From Longispora sp040681875 (lineage in GTDB: Bacteria > Actinomycetota > Actinomycetes > Mycobacteriales > Micromonosporaceae): 64,000 nt of DNA. The notes under the pieces are model-generated. The model saw only the letters and a list, made by a program, of their open reading frames with translations, was not told the origin of the DNA and made no database searches. The DNA lies in NCBI RefSeq assembly GCF_040681875.1, contig NZ_JBFAZP010000001.1:124001-188000 (forward strand), written 5' to 3'. Both the position numbers and the translations under genes were made by a program. Position 1 is the first letter of the stretch. Each line of letters starts with the position of its first letter. Of this stretch, positions 1 to 8,013 are shown one piece after another.

Positions 1-212
1 GCCAGACCGAGTACGACGGCAGCGACGGATACGGCCAGCACGGGGGTGTCCGCCCAGTGGGTGGTGGTCGCGGTGTCGTACCAGGAACGGCGCGGCACGA
101 TCCACGCCGGCCGGTCGGCGGCCACCAGGATCCCCTCGACGGCCACGACGATCCCTCCGGCGAGGAGGGCGAGCGCCAGCAGGACGGACACGAGCCGGTT
201 GAACAGGCGCAT
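1..212 (-). CDS. DUF6286-like membrane protein, C-terminus cut by window edge
   Basis: The reading frame starts with ATG at 212 and runs off the left edge, so about 70 residues are visible. It begins MRLFNRLVSV, has a hydrophobic segment at about residues 6-27, a short hydrophilic stretch with two tryptophans (PAWIVPRRSWYD), and a second hydrophobic segment near the edge. This two-helix pattern downstream of Asp23 genes matches the DUF6286/AmaP-type proteins of actinomycete alkaline-shock operons, which are thought to sit in the membrane with Asp23 partners. The assignment rests on topology and position; the C-terminal domain is not visible. Confidence 0.6.
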   Translation of the reverse strand, partial: MRLFNRLVSVLLALALLAGGIVVAVEGILVAADRPAWIVPRRSWYDTATTTHWADTPVLAVSVAAVVLGL

Positions 213-340
213 GGTTCCCCCGATCAGGAGTTGACGTACCGGCCACGGCGCCGGTCGGGACGGCCGGTCGTGCGCCCGACGGGAGCCGGGCGCTGACCGG
301 GGGGCGCGTGCCGGGTCGCGCAACGCACCGTTTCCCGTGG

Positions 341-712
341 TCAGGAATCGGGCAGGGATTCCAGTTCGAGGTCAGCGATGTGCACGAGCACCGTGCGGGT
401 GTCGCCGTGCTCGGCCAGCACGGCGGCCGCGGCCCGGTGCACCTGTTCGGCGATGGGTCCGGCGGGGACCGCGTCGAGGACGACATGGATCCGCACCTCG
501 TCGCCCGCCAGCCGGATCCCGGGCACGCTGCCACCCCGGAACTGGGTCGTCACCGCCACCGGCCCCGCCGAGGCGCACCGTGCGACCCCGGGCACGGCGG
601 TGACGGCGTCGCGGAGCTGCCCGGCGAGCTGGCCCGGCGGAGTGGTCGAACCCGACCCGAACGACCCCGCCGGCGGAGTCCCCGCCGCCGGTGACGACGT
701 GGACGTCCTCAC
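341..712 (-). CDS. Small Asp23-like envelope stress protein
   Basis: This 123-residue protein starts with ATG overlapping the TGA of the upstream Asp23 gene (709-712), so it is translationally coupled. Residues 1-25 are low-complexity Ser/Pro/Gly. The rest alternates beta strands and helices (PGVARC, DEVRIHVVLDA, TVLVHIADLEL), resembling a single Asp23/Gls24 fold. No catalytic motif is visible. Position between an Asp23 protein and a DUF6286-like membrane protein suggests a structural part of the same membrane-associated stress complex. The family assignment is inference from pattern and context. Confidence 0.6.
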   Translation of the reverse strand: MRTSTSSPAAGTPPAGSFGSGSTTPPGQLAGQLRDAVTAVPGVARCASAGPVAVTTQFRGGSVPGIRLAGDEVRIHVVLDAVPAGPIAEQVHRAAAAVLAEHGDTRTVLVHIADLELESLPDS

Positions 713-1257
713 TGGACGCGGGACTCGGGCGCCTCGTCGGCCGTGTCCCCTTCGACGAACACGTCGTCGACGTTGACGTTGACTTCGACGACCTTCAGGC
801 CGGTCATGGTCTCCACCCGGTCGATGACGTTGCGGCGAACGGCGTCGGACACGTCGACGATGCTCTGCCCGTACCAGGTCACGATGTCCAGGTCCACGGC
901 CGCCTCACGTTCGCCCACCTCGACCGAGACGCCCTGCGACGGCGCCTCGCTGGTGCCCGGCACCAGGGCCTTGAGCTGCCCCATCCGGCGCGACAGGCCC
1001 GAACCCATCGAGTGCACGCCCGGAATCTCCCGGGCGGACAGTCCCGCGATCTTGGCGACGACCCCGTCGGCGATGCTGGTCTTGCCGGTCTCCGTGATCA
1101 GCTGCGACCGCGACGGCGCTCCCTGCGGACGGCGGGCCAGCGTGCCGGTGTTCGTCCGGTCGAGCGCCCGGCCGTCCGGGGACCTCGGCCCGTTCTTGGC
1201 GGGCTCTTCGGCCCGGTTCTTGAGGTCGTCCCTTGCCTGCGTCGCTGCGTCGGTCAT
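709..1257 (-). CDS. Asp23/Gls24 family envelope stress response protein
   Basis: The 182-residue protein has a charged N-terminal tail of about 65 residues followed by the Asp23/Gls24 domain: KTSIADGVVAKIAG, SAREIPGVHSMG, then VDLDIVTWYGQSI and the C-terminal strand VVEVNVNVDDVF. These are hallmark segments of the family. ATG at 1257 (MTDAATQARD) was chosen over the longer reading because the extra N-terminus lies in the upstream intergenic sequence and looks non-coding. Members are abundant membrane-associated proteins linked to alkaline, osmotic and cell-wall stress. It lies in an operon with a small DUF2273-like protein upstream and an Asp23-like protein downstream. Confidence 0.85.
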   Translation of the reverse strand: MTDAATQARDDLKNRAEEPAKNGPRSPDGRALDRTNTGTLARRPQGAPSRSQLITETGKTSIADGVVAKIAGLSAREIPGVHSMGSGLSRRMGQLKALVPGTSEAPSQGVSVEVGEREAAVDLDIVTWYGQSIVDVSDAVRRNVIDRVETMTGLKVVEVNVNVDDVFVEGDTADEAPESRVQ

Positions 1258-1303
1258 GGCGAAACCGTCCCCTCGTGTGTGGTTGTCCACTCGCGTGTGT
1301 TCG

Positions 1304-1495
1304 TCAACGGGCCTTGCTGCGGGATCCGAACCGGTCGACCAGTTCGGCGACGTCGACCTGGCCGTCGAGCACCCGGCCGACGAACCAACCGGCGACACCT
1401 ACCCCGACTGCGGCGACGGCGGCGCCGAAGCCGGCCACCGCCCAGACCGCGACAGTGAGAAACCCGACCAGGAAACCGAACTGCTGGCGAGACAT
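1304..1495 (-). CDS. Small membrane protein, DUF2273-like, of the Asp23 operon
   Basis: The 63-residue protein begins MSRQQFGFLVGFL and has a hydrophobic hairpin (about residues 6-42) rich in Gly, Ala and Val, followed by an amphipathic tail (LDGQVDVAELVDRFG). ATG at 1495 is preceded by GAGGGG with five bases between; a GTG one codon earlier is possible. DUF2273 proteins anchor Asp23 complexes in other bacteria, and this gene sits 46 bp upstream of the Asp23 gene. It is probably the first gene of the operon. Confidence 0.65.
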   Translation of the reverse strand: MSRQQFGFLVGFLTVAVWAVAGFGAAVAAVGVGVAGWFVGRVLDGQVDVAELVDRFGSRSKAR

Positions 1496-1742
1496 CACGC
1501 CCCCTCACGACGGGTCGCGGCAACACGATCGACAATGGCAACGGACCGCAACTCCACCGACACTAACCGTCAGGCCCGGTACTCATCGACGATTGGAAGA
1601 TCTCCTATGGATCCGGTAATGCGCCGTCCACGGAGCCGTGACCGTGGTAATGCCGGCATCACACCCGGGGGTCGCTCCGAGGGAAGTTATCTGACGATAT
1701 GCGCCCGTATGCCCTTCAGGGCGGGCGCGGGCGCGCGTCCGG

Positions 1743-2747
1743 TCAATCGGTCAGGAGACGGATCACGGCAGGACCCATCCGGCGGCGTACTGCCAGGTCC
1801 GCCGGGTCCTCGCCCTCGCGCAGCCGGGCCGCGACGACGGTGCCGGCGTGGTACAGGTCGACGATCCGCGGGTCCACGTAGGAACCCCGGGTGACCGCGG
1901 GGGTGTTGCCAAGCAGTTCGGCCGTCTCGCGCATCACGACTGTCACCAACTTTCGGCGGGCGGTGGCCGCCTCCGGGCGCGGCCGGATGGCCAGGAGCGT
2001 GGCGGCCAGCACCGTGGCGTGCCAGGTACGGAAGTCCTTGGCTGTCAACTCCTCGCCCGTACTTGCGCGCAGGTAGTCGTTGATGTCGGCGCTGCGGACG
2101 TCGGCCCACGTGCGGCCGGCGCGGTAGGCGAACAGCTCTTCGTCCGGCGCCGCCCGGCCCAGCAAGGTGCGCACGAGCCTGGCCAGCAACGGATCCTCGA
2201 TGTCCTGGTCCACGGCGACGCCGCTCTTGGCGGGGAAGCGCAACGTGACCGTCGCACCGCGGACGCGGACGTGGTCGCGACGCAGGGTGGCGAGCCCGAA
2301 CGAGGGTTCGTCGCCGGTGGCGTAGGACTCCCCTCCGATCCGCAGGCACGCGGAGTCCAGGATCCGGACGCAACCGGCCAGTACCCGGTCGCGGGTCGGA
2401 CCACGTTCGGCGAGGTGGCGCTCCACGTCCGCACGCAGCCTGGGCAGGCGTCGGGCCACGTGGAGTACGCGGTCGAACTTCGCCCCGTCACGGCGGGTCC
2501 GCCACGCGTCGTGGTAACGGTACTGCCGGCGGCCGGCCGCGTCCGTGCCGACCGCCTGGATGTGACCGGCCGGGTCAGGGCAGATCCACACCTCCCGCCA
2601 CGCGGGCGGAATCGCCAGAGCGGACAGGCGCTCCAGTACGTCGGGATCCCGGACCGGCGTGCCCGCCGCGTCGGAGTAGGTGAAACCCGAGCCGCGCCGC
2701 CGACGGGACCAGCCCTTCGTCCGCGGATCGCTCCGCCTCGTCCGCAT
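1743..2747 (-). CDS. DNA topoisomerase IB (poxvirus-like)
   Basis: This 334-residue protein matches bacterial type IB topoisomerases in length and order. The N-terminal DNA-binding part contains the motif IPPAWREVWICP and VGTDAAGRRQYRYH. The catalytic part has an active-site Arg/Lys region (CVRILDSACLRIGGE), the motif KDFRTWHAT, and the predicted nucleophile Tyr in RGSYVDPRIVDLY near the C-terminus. The enzyme relaxes supercoils through a 3'-phosphotyrosine intermediate. The gene stands alone between the Asp23 operon and a small hypothetical gene. Start ATG at 2747 gives the usual family length. Confidence 0.92.
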   Translation of the reverse strand: MRTRRSDPRTKGWSRRRRGSGFTYSDAAGTPVRDPDVLERLSALAIPPAWREVWICPDPAGHIQAVGTDAAGRRQYRYHDAWRTRRDGAKFDRVLHVARRLPRLRADVERHLAERGPTRDRVLAGCVRILDSACLRIGGESYATGDEPSFGLATLRRDHVRVRGATVTLRFPAKSGVAVDQDIEDPLLARLVRTLLGRAAPDEELFAYRAGRTWADVRSADINDYLRASTGEELTAKDFRTWHATVLAATLLAIRPRPEAATARRKLVTVVMRETAELLGNTPAVTRGSYVDPRIVDLYHAGTVVAARLREGEDPADLAVRRRMGPAVIRLLTD

Positions 2748-2783
2748 AGGTCACGTACCCCTCTCGGCGTTGTTCCCGGGGCT

Positions 2784-2969
2784 CTAGGTTCTGGTGCCCG
2801 GCGTCGGGTCATCGACAGCGTCGGGCGACCCGGTGGCCGGGGAGTCCGGCCCCTGACCAGGGCCCGACCGGCCGCCGAGCACCGGCACCGCCGGGTCGTC
2901 CTTGTCCGCGGCGTTGGCCACATCGGGTCGGGGAAGGGGGCTGTGCTCTTCGCGCGGATCCTTGCTCAT
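2784..2969 (-). CDS. Small acidic hypothetical protein
   Basis: A 61-residue hydrophilic protein (MSKDPREEHSPLPRP...) with many Asp, Pro and Gly and no hydrophobic segment. It is likely disordered. I support it because ATG at 2969 is preceded by a consensus AGGAGG with appropriate spacing. It ends 36 bp before the topoisomerase start, on the same strand, so the two may be cotranscribed. Function not recognised. Confidence 0.5.
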   Translation of the reverse strand: MSKDPREEHSPLPRPDVANAADKDDPAVPVLGGRSGPGQGPDSPATGSPDAVDDPTPGTRT

Positions 2970-3544
2970 GACTCCTCCTGGCTGGTTGGTCTGCTCGGCC
3001 GAGACCTCCGCCGGCCGGGGTCTCACGCCCACCGACTACCCCGACCCGCCGTCCTCCACACCTGCGGTGCGACCCGCCCGATGGCCGCGACGCCCCGTCG
3101 TCGAGTGGGGCAGGCACCCCCGTCTCGTTCGACGCGGACGTACCGCTCACCCTGCGCGTCGCCCTCCCGCACCTCGCGAGTGCCCAGGTGTCGCGGCTCT
3201 GCGGCCCGCACGCACGGTCAGCGTCTGCCGGTGCTCGGCGGCTGGTCCTTCCCCTTGGAGGAACCGCCGCGCCCAACCCCGAAAACAAAAGCCTCCATAG
3301 GTGTACGCAACGGGCATTGCTGGTACTGCGGTTGGACCGACCTTCCGAGGAGGCCCGCCGTGACGGTGGCGCGTTCGGGTAGTCGCCGACGAGGGGGTTT
3401 CCGATCGCCGTTGGTCGGGTAGGGGGCAGCGGGCCGGCTCTGGCGGTGCTTCGAGTGCGCGCGGCCCGGTTAAGATCATGCCGGGGCCGGCGCGGACGCC
3501 GGGCGGCTTGACGGTGTTCGTCACAGGGGCGGGGGGAGTTCGGC
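2970..3544. other. Intergenic region with SigB-like promoter
   Basis: No convincing gene was seen in this 575-bp stretch. It contains the divergent upstream regions of the small acidic gene (minus) and of the first MEDS gene (plus). The one clear signal is a SigB-type promoter at 3397-3422. The frames that stay open here lack ribosome binding sites and recognisable protein sequence. Confidence 0.5.
3397..3422 (+). promoter_or_regulatory. Probable SigB-type promoter before MEDS-STAS gene
   Basis: GTTTCC (3397-3402) and GGGTAG (3417-3422) are separated by 14 bases. This fits the GTTT/GGGTA pattern of actinobacterial SigB-family promoters. It lies about 120 bp upstream of the MEDS-STAS start at 3545, in the right orientation. 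The downstream genes encode partner-switching components, a usual class of SigB target. Confidence 0.5.
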
Positions 3545-4447
3545 ATGGCGGGCCTTCCGGTCCTGGATCGCATGCGGCCCGGGGACCACGTCTGCTGCAC
3601 CTTCACGACCGATTCCCAACGCCTAGACCTGACGGCCGCGTACGCCGACGCGGGGCTCCGCGATGACCACAAGATCGTCGTGTTGTCCGACGCGTGGACG
3701 CCCACCCAGGTCCTGGACGGGTTGGTCGCGCGCGGGGTGCCGGCGCGGGCCGCGGTCGCCTGCGGTCAGCTCGAGGTCCGTTCGGCGGACGACTACCTGC
3801 CCGGCGGGGAGTTCGACCCCGCGGCCAGCATCTCCGGCTGGAGAACACAGGCCGAGGCGGCGGCCGGCGCGGGCTTCCTCGGGTTGCGCGTCCTGGGCGA
3901 CATGGCCTGGGCGGTCCGACCGGTGCCGGGCGCTGACCGCCTGGCCTGGTACGAGGCGCAGGTCAACCGGGTGTTCGCCGCCGGCTACGCGATGGCCATG
4001 TGCCTGTACGACCGGCGGCTGTTCGACCCCGCGCACCTGGACCTGATCGCGTCGGCGCATCCGGGCACCCACCATGCCGGCACATCGGAACCGGGGGTCG
4101 TGGCGCCGTTGATGCGGTTCGGTCACACCGCGAGCCCGCCCAGGTTGGCGTTGTCCGGTGAGGCCGACGTGTCCAACCGGCACGCCCTGTCCGCCATGCT
4201 CAACGCCCTCCTGGACGGCGCCGACGCGGCGTCGCCCACGCCGGTGACGGTCGACGTGTCGGGGCTGACGTTCGCCGACGCCTCGGCGGTGCGACTGCTG
4301 ATCCAGGCCGCTGCCGCCGCCCCCTCGGGCATCCGGCTGGAAGGGTGCACGCCGCCGATGGCGCGCCTGGTCGACCTGGTCGGCGGTCTGGAGTCAGGCG
4401 AAAGCGGCCGGCTGGAGATAGTCTTCGGCGAGGGGGTGGCCGCGTGA
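3545..4447 (+). CDS. MEDS-STAS protein, anti-anti-sigma-type regulator
   Basis: The 300-residue protein has an N-terminal MEDS (DcmR-like sensory) domain at about residues 8-185, beginning PGDHVCCTFTTDSQR and containing LRVLGDMAWAV and YDRRLFDP, and a C-terminal STAS domain at about 198-295 (LALSGEADVSN, VDVSGLTFADASAVRLL). STAS domains of this type accept a phosphate on a conserved Ser or Thr from an anti-sigma kinase; the likely site is Ser in FADASAV. The MEDS part probably senses a small ligand. GGGGGAG precedes the ATG. A second MEDS gene follows 46 bp downstream, and both probably form one operon from the SigB-like promoter. Confidence 0.85.
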   Translation: MAGLPVLDRMRPGDHVCCTFTTDSQRLDLTAAYADAGLRDDHKIVVLSDAWTPTQVLDGLVARGVPARAAVACGQLEVRSADDYLPGGEFDPAASISGWRTQAEAAAGAGFLGLRVLGDMAWAVRPVPGADRLAWYEAQVNRVFAAGYAMAMCLYDRRLFDPAHLDLIASAHPGTHHAGTSEPGVVAPLMRFGHTASPPRLALSGEADVSNRHALSAMLNALLDGADAASPTPVTVDVSGLTFADASAVRLLIQAAAAAPSGIRLEGCTPPMARLVDLVGGLESGESGRLEIVFGEGVAA

Positions 4448-4493
4448 TGGTGACGCCCGCCAGCGCGATCGACGAGAGGCGAGGTGACCTGCG

Positions 4494-5426
4494 ATGAGTT
4501 CCGGCCACCTGAGCCACGACGCGTTGTTCTACGACACCGCAGAGGACTTCGCCGCGGCCCTCGTTCCGTTCCTGTCCGAGGGACTCGCCCGCGACCACGC
4601 CTGCGTCGTGGCGAGCACACCCGCCAACACAGCACTCCTGCGCCACGCGCTGGGCGCCGACGCCGACGGGGTCGTGTTCCTCAACCGCGACGAGTGGTAC
4701 CGCAGGCCCGAGACAACGGTCGCCGGCTGGCGGCGACTTCTCGACTCGGCGCTCGCCGACGGCCGCCCGCAGGTCCGCATCGTCGGGGAGGTGCAGTTCG
4801 GCGACCCCGGCCGACACCCGACCTGGACGCGGTACGAGGCCGCGCTCAACGCCCTGTTCGTCGGCACCCCGGCGTGGATCGTGTGCCCGTACGACCAGCG
4901 CGGCCTGCCCTCGGAGGTCCTCGCGGACGCCCGCCGCACCCATCCGCACGTGTGGACCCCGCGCCGCAACCGCAGCACCCACTACCTCACGCCGGACGAG
5001 CTGCTCGCCACGACCCGCGACGCGATGCCCGCCGTCCAGGGTCCGCCCCAGCTGATCCTCGACGTCACCGGCGACGGCGCCGGCCTGCGCCACCAGCTCC
5101 GCGAGACAGCGGCGCGGGCCGGATGGTCCAGTACCCCTCGGATCGATGAACTTCTGATCGCCGTCTCCGAGGTCGCGACCGTCGCCGCGCGCCACGGACA
5201 CCGGCCCGGCACCCTGCGGGTCTGGGCGCACCCCGCCTCAGTGGTCTGTGAGATCGTCAGCACCGCCGGCGCGCCCACCGACGCGCTGCTCGCCTACCGG
5301 CCCCCGCCGGCGAGCCCCGGCCAGCACGGTCAGGACCTGTGGATCGCGCACAACTTCACCGACGCGCTCACGATCGACACCAGCGGGGACACCACCAGGG
5401 TCCGGCTGGCCATCACCGCCCGGTAG
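4494..5426 (+). CDS. MEDS-HATPase protein, sensor anti-sigma factor (RsbA-like)
   Basis: The 310-residue protein pairs an N-terminal MEDS domain (about 1-170; SHDALFYDTAEDF, VRIVGEVQFGDP, VCPYDQRGLP) with a C-terminal GHKL ATPase domain (about 185-310) of the RsbW/SpoIIAB type. The usual N-box is changed: where NEVVTNA-type motifs are expected the sequence reads LLIAVSEVATVAARHG, and the G-box is QDLWIAHNF. It may therefore bind ATP weakly. ATG at 4494 follows GAGGTGA. With the upstream MEDS-STAS gene it forms a matched antagonist/kinase pair sharing the same sensor domain. Confidence 0.82.
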   Translation: MSSGHLSHDALFYDTAEDFAAALVPFLSEGLARDHACVVASTPANTALLRHALGADADGVVFLNRDEWYRRPETTVAGWRRLLDSALADGRPQVRIVGEVQFGDPGRHPTWTRYEAALNALFVGTPAWIVCPYDQRGLPSEVLADARRTHPHVWTPRRNRSTHYLTPDELLATTRDAMPAVQGPPQLILDVTGDGAGLRHQLRETAARAGWSSTPRIDELLIAVSEVATVAARHGHRPGTLRVWAHPASVVCEIVSTAGAPTDALLAYRPPPASPGQHGQDLWIAHNFTDALTIDTSGDTTRVRLAITAR

Positions 5427-5544
5427 GGCGAGCCGGCCCCACTCGTCGTGGCATCTGGCCGGCTCCGGGCCGGTGGCTGTCGCGCGGCCGGGTCGCACCG
5501 GACCGCCGGGCGAGGCAGTTCACGCGTGGAGCGGGCGGGGCAGT

Positions 5545-5976
5545 TCAGGCCCTGGGTTCGAAGACGCGCACCGTCAGACCGCGGGGCGTGCTGGTCCATC
5601 GGGTGCCCGGGAACAGGGTGCGCACGAGCCACAGGCCCCGGCCGCTGGTCTGGCCCGGATCGGGAAGAGTGCTGGGCAGCGTCTCGGGGAGTCCGGGGCC
5701 GGTGTCGGCGACCTCGACGGTGAGGCCCTCGCGTCCGACGTGGGTGGTGAGGGTGCCGGTGCCGCCGCCGTGGCGGACCACGTTGACGACGAGTTCGTTG
5801 ACCGCGAGCACCAGCTCCTGGCCCCGCGCCTCGGCCAGCCCCGCCAGCCGGGCGGCCTCGAAGACCAGGAGACGGGTACGCGCCAACTCGTCAATGGTGA
5901 ACGGCGCGCTCACGACGATCGGGCCGACTTCGGAGACGAGGCCTGGCGGAGAGGACTGTTCGCCCCGGTCGTTCAT
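5545..5976 (-). CDS. GHKL ATPase, anti-sigma factor (RsbW-like)
   Basis: The 143-residue protein is a stand-alone HATPase_c_2 domain. The N-box is clear (ELVLAVNELVVNVVRHGG), followed by the G1 motif VADTGPGLP and the G2 region GRGLWLVRTLF. Proteins of this type bind and phosphorylate STAS antagonists and sequester a sigma factor. ATG at 5976 was chosen because GGAGG lies just upstream; the longer frame reaches into the promoter. A STAS gene lies upstream on the same strand. It converges with the MEDS-HATPase gene. Confidence 0.85.
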   Translation of the reverse strand: MNDRGEQSSPPGLVSEVGPIVVSAPFTIDELARTRLLVFEAARLAGLAEARGQELVLAVNELVVNVVRHGGGTGTLTTHVGREGLTVEVADTGPGLPETLPSTLPDPGQTSGRGLWLVRTLFPGTRWTSTPRGLTVRVFEPRA

Positions 5977-6022
5977 GTCCGTACCGCCTCCGAGTCCCGG
6001 GCGAGCGCCCGTCCTGACTCTA

Positions 6023-6052
6023 GTACCCACCCGCCCGCCGCCCAGTCGAAAC
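6023..6052 (-). promoter_or_regulatory. Possible SigB-like promoter for the GHKL ATPase
   Basis: On the minus strand GTTTCG (6052-6047) and GGGTAC (6028-6023) are separated by 18 bases, a little longer than the usual 14-16. It lies about 50 bp upstream of the ATG at 5976. The -10 match is good, the spacing is not, so this is tentative. Confidence 0.3.
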
Positions 6053-6125
6053 TTTCCGCGAACCGGTCCACGTTACCCGTTCGGAGCGGCGGGGAGAGGC
6101 GTTGCCCGCACGTCCCCAGTTCCCT

Positions 6126-6470
6126 CTACGCGGTCCCACTCGGATGGCGGGCGGCGGCGGCACTGCCGTCGCCCAGCGTCCGCAGTCCGGTGAGTTCCAG
6201 CAGCCGGGCGACGATCGGCTGAGGGTACTCCAGCCGCAGCCACCCACCGCGGCCCTCGGCGACATGCGCGGCGAGGACGAACGCGGTCAGGCCCGTCGCG
6301 TCACAGAAGTCCAGCCGGGCCAGGTCCACCACGATGCGGGGCTGATCCAGTTCCTGCCCCAGGGTGGCCAACCGAAGGCGTAGTTCGTCAGAGTTCACGT
6401 GGTCCAGTTCCCCGGACAGGTGCACGATGGTCACCAGATCGAAGCTGGCGACCGTGACAGTAAGGGACAC
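6126..6470 (-). CDS. STAS domain anti-sigma factor antagonist
   Basis: A 114-residue STAS protein. GTG at 6470 is preceded by GAGG and gives a start right before the first beta strand (SLTVTVASFDLVTIVHLSGELDH). The phosphoacceptor loop is LDFCDATGLTAFVLA, where Thr replaces the more common Ser. The protein is the size of SpoIIAA/RsbV-type antagonists and would release a sigma factor from a GHKL anti-sigma kinase when unphosphorylated. It lies 149 bp upstream of the GHKL gene in the same direction. Confidence 0.8.
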   Translation of the reverse strand: MSLTVTVASFDLVTIVHLSGELDHVNSDELRLRLATLGQELDQPRIVVDLARLDFCDATGLTAFVLAAHVAEGRGGWLRLEYPQPIVARLLELTGLRTLGDGSAAAARHPSGTA

Positions 6471-6715
6471 GACTGCCTCAAAGAGGGTAGATCTCCGACA
6501 AAGGAAGCGACGTCGTCGGTACGCCGGGCGACCCCGGCGACGGACCGATCCGTCGTGCCGTCGAGACCTCACAACAACCCCGCTCACCCCGCGGGTGCGA
6601 ACGTGGACTGCCCGCCAGCGTACGCCAGGAATCGGCTCCGAGGTCCTTGCCCCGCTGACCGCTCATGTGCCGCAGCCCAAGATCGCCAGTGAACATCCAC
6701 TCTCCTGGCAGGCGG

Positions 6716-7030
6716 CTACTCGCTGAGGGCGTCCAGGACTCCGGTGACTGCTAGCACCCGGCGCACCATGCCCGACGCCCCGGTGATGACGACGCCGACG
6801 CCCAGGACCGCGGCGGAGCGGCGCGCGGCCATCAGGGTTCCGATGGCTCCGGAGTCGAGGAACACCGTGTCCGACAGGTCGACGACGACCCGCTGCACAC
6901 CGGCGGTCCGCGCGGCCCGCCCGATCGCCTCGGCCAGCGCGCCGTGTACGGGCAGGTCCACGTCGCCCGCGACGACGACCACGACCTCGCCGCGCACACC
7001 TGGGCGCTGGCTCACCTCACCGTTTCGCAC
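6716..7030 (-). CDS. STAS domain anti-sigma factor antagonist, second copy
   Basis: A 104-residue STAS protein with strands EVVVVVAGDVDLP and VVVDLSDTVFLDSGAIGTLM; the Ser in FLDSGA is the expected phosphorylation site. GTG at 7030 was selected as the nearest in-frame start before the domain, though no strong ribosome binding site is visible. It is the same size as the STAS gene downstream but differs clearly in sequence. The 245 bp between the two may hold a separate promoter for the second gene. Confidence 0.75.
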   Translation of the reverse strand: MRNGEVSQRPGVRGEVVVVVAGDVDLPVHGALAEAIGRAARTAGVQRVVVDLSDTVFLDSGAIGTLMAARRSAAVLGVGVVITGASGMVRRVLAVTGVLDALSE

Positions 7031-8013
7031 GACTCGACACTGTAGTGAGTCCAGCCCCGATCTTCCATAGTTCCGGCGAACATTTGTGACGCTACTCGCA
7101 CCATATTTCCTCACCCTGTTGCTGGCGTGAATATGCCTTGGTCGCTGCATTATTTCGGTTGCGCGTAGGCGACTATTCCTGCACGCAGGAGGTGGGGTCA
7201 GGGAGTTGCGCCCCGGAGAGCGGGTAGGTGTCGCCACCGCCCAGGTGGGCGTCGCGCCGCCGGAACGGTCCTGGCCACTGGCCGGACCTCTGGCCTTGGC
7301 CCGCGCCGAGATCGCCGCCTGCGCGGGCACCCGTCGCCCGTGTCGAGACGGGCTATCACTAGCACCTGGACGGCGACGGTCCGGACTCCCATGACCACCT
7401 GTGGTGCCTGAGGCACGCGTTACCCGAACCTCACCGACGCCCACCACGGCTGTTGTGCGTCGGGGCGATCGCCGCTGGTTGGACCGTGCTCCGGGCCACA
7501 CCACTCCCCTACCTGCCGGAACGTCCCGCCGACGTCCCGCCCCAGGACTTCCACCCCTGACACCCGGACCGCCCCCGACATGGCCAGCGGCCCGCCCGTA
7601 CATGCCCGAGAAAATCTATAGACACTGGAGTAGATATGCATACGGTCAGGTGTTAGCTTTACTCTCGCTGAAGCGAGCAAGAGTCCATGTGGGGTGACAG
7701 AGACTAGTTGCCCGTTCGAGTGGATAGGCAGGTCGGGGGCGAAACACCCGGCCGGCCGAGCCGCCCGTCGGAGGAGGGCCGCGTGACCGGTCTGGCCATG
7801 TGCCGACCGGCTGCTCGCCATCCTCGACGCGCGTGGGAGACAGCCGAGGTCACACGGGCGGCACGCCGCCAGCCCCGCTCGCACCTACCAGCGGTGTCCG
7901 GGCGGGGCGAGGCCTCGGGTGCTCAGCAGACGAGCCTGCCTGGCGTCAGGTGCCCGATGACAACGTCACTCGACTCCTCGGGCGCCGATCCCGGTGACCT
8001 CAGGGATCGGGTG
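7031..8013. other. Long intergenic region, relatively AT-rich patches, no gene seen
   Basis: No protein-like frame was found in these 983 bp. Two patches stand out for their low G+C: about 7050-7180 (upstream of the STAS gene) and about 7610-7690. The second contains a hairpin with stem CTCGC/GCGAG and loop TGAA (7664-7677). A 30-codon frame beginning GTG at 7694 (MTETSCPFEWIGRSG) and ending at 7786 has no clear ribosome binding site. The region lies between two minus-strand genes and may hold their promoters or a decayed gene. Confidence 0.4.

Noticed and set aside
7694..7786. 30-codon frame beginning GTG (MTETSCPFEWIGRSG)
   Set aside because: No clear Shine-Dalgarno sequence and nothing to confirm coding; kept as part of the intergenic description.
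7420..7884. Open frame of 154 codons on the minus strand in the long gap
   Set aside because: No ribosome binding site, codon use without the usual G/C third-base bias, and no recognisable sequence; it crosses the AT-rich patch and a hairpin.
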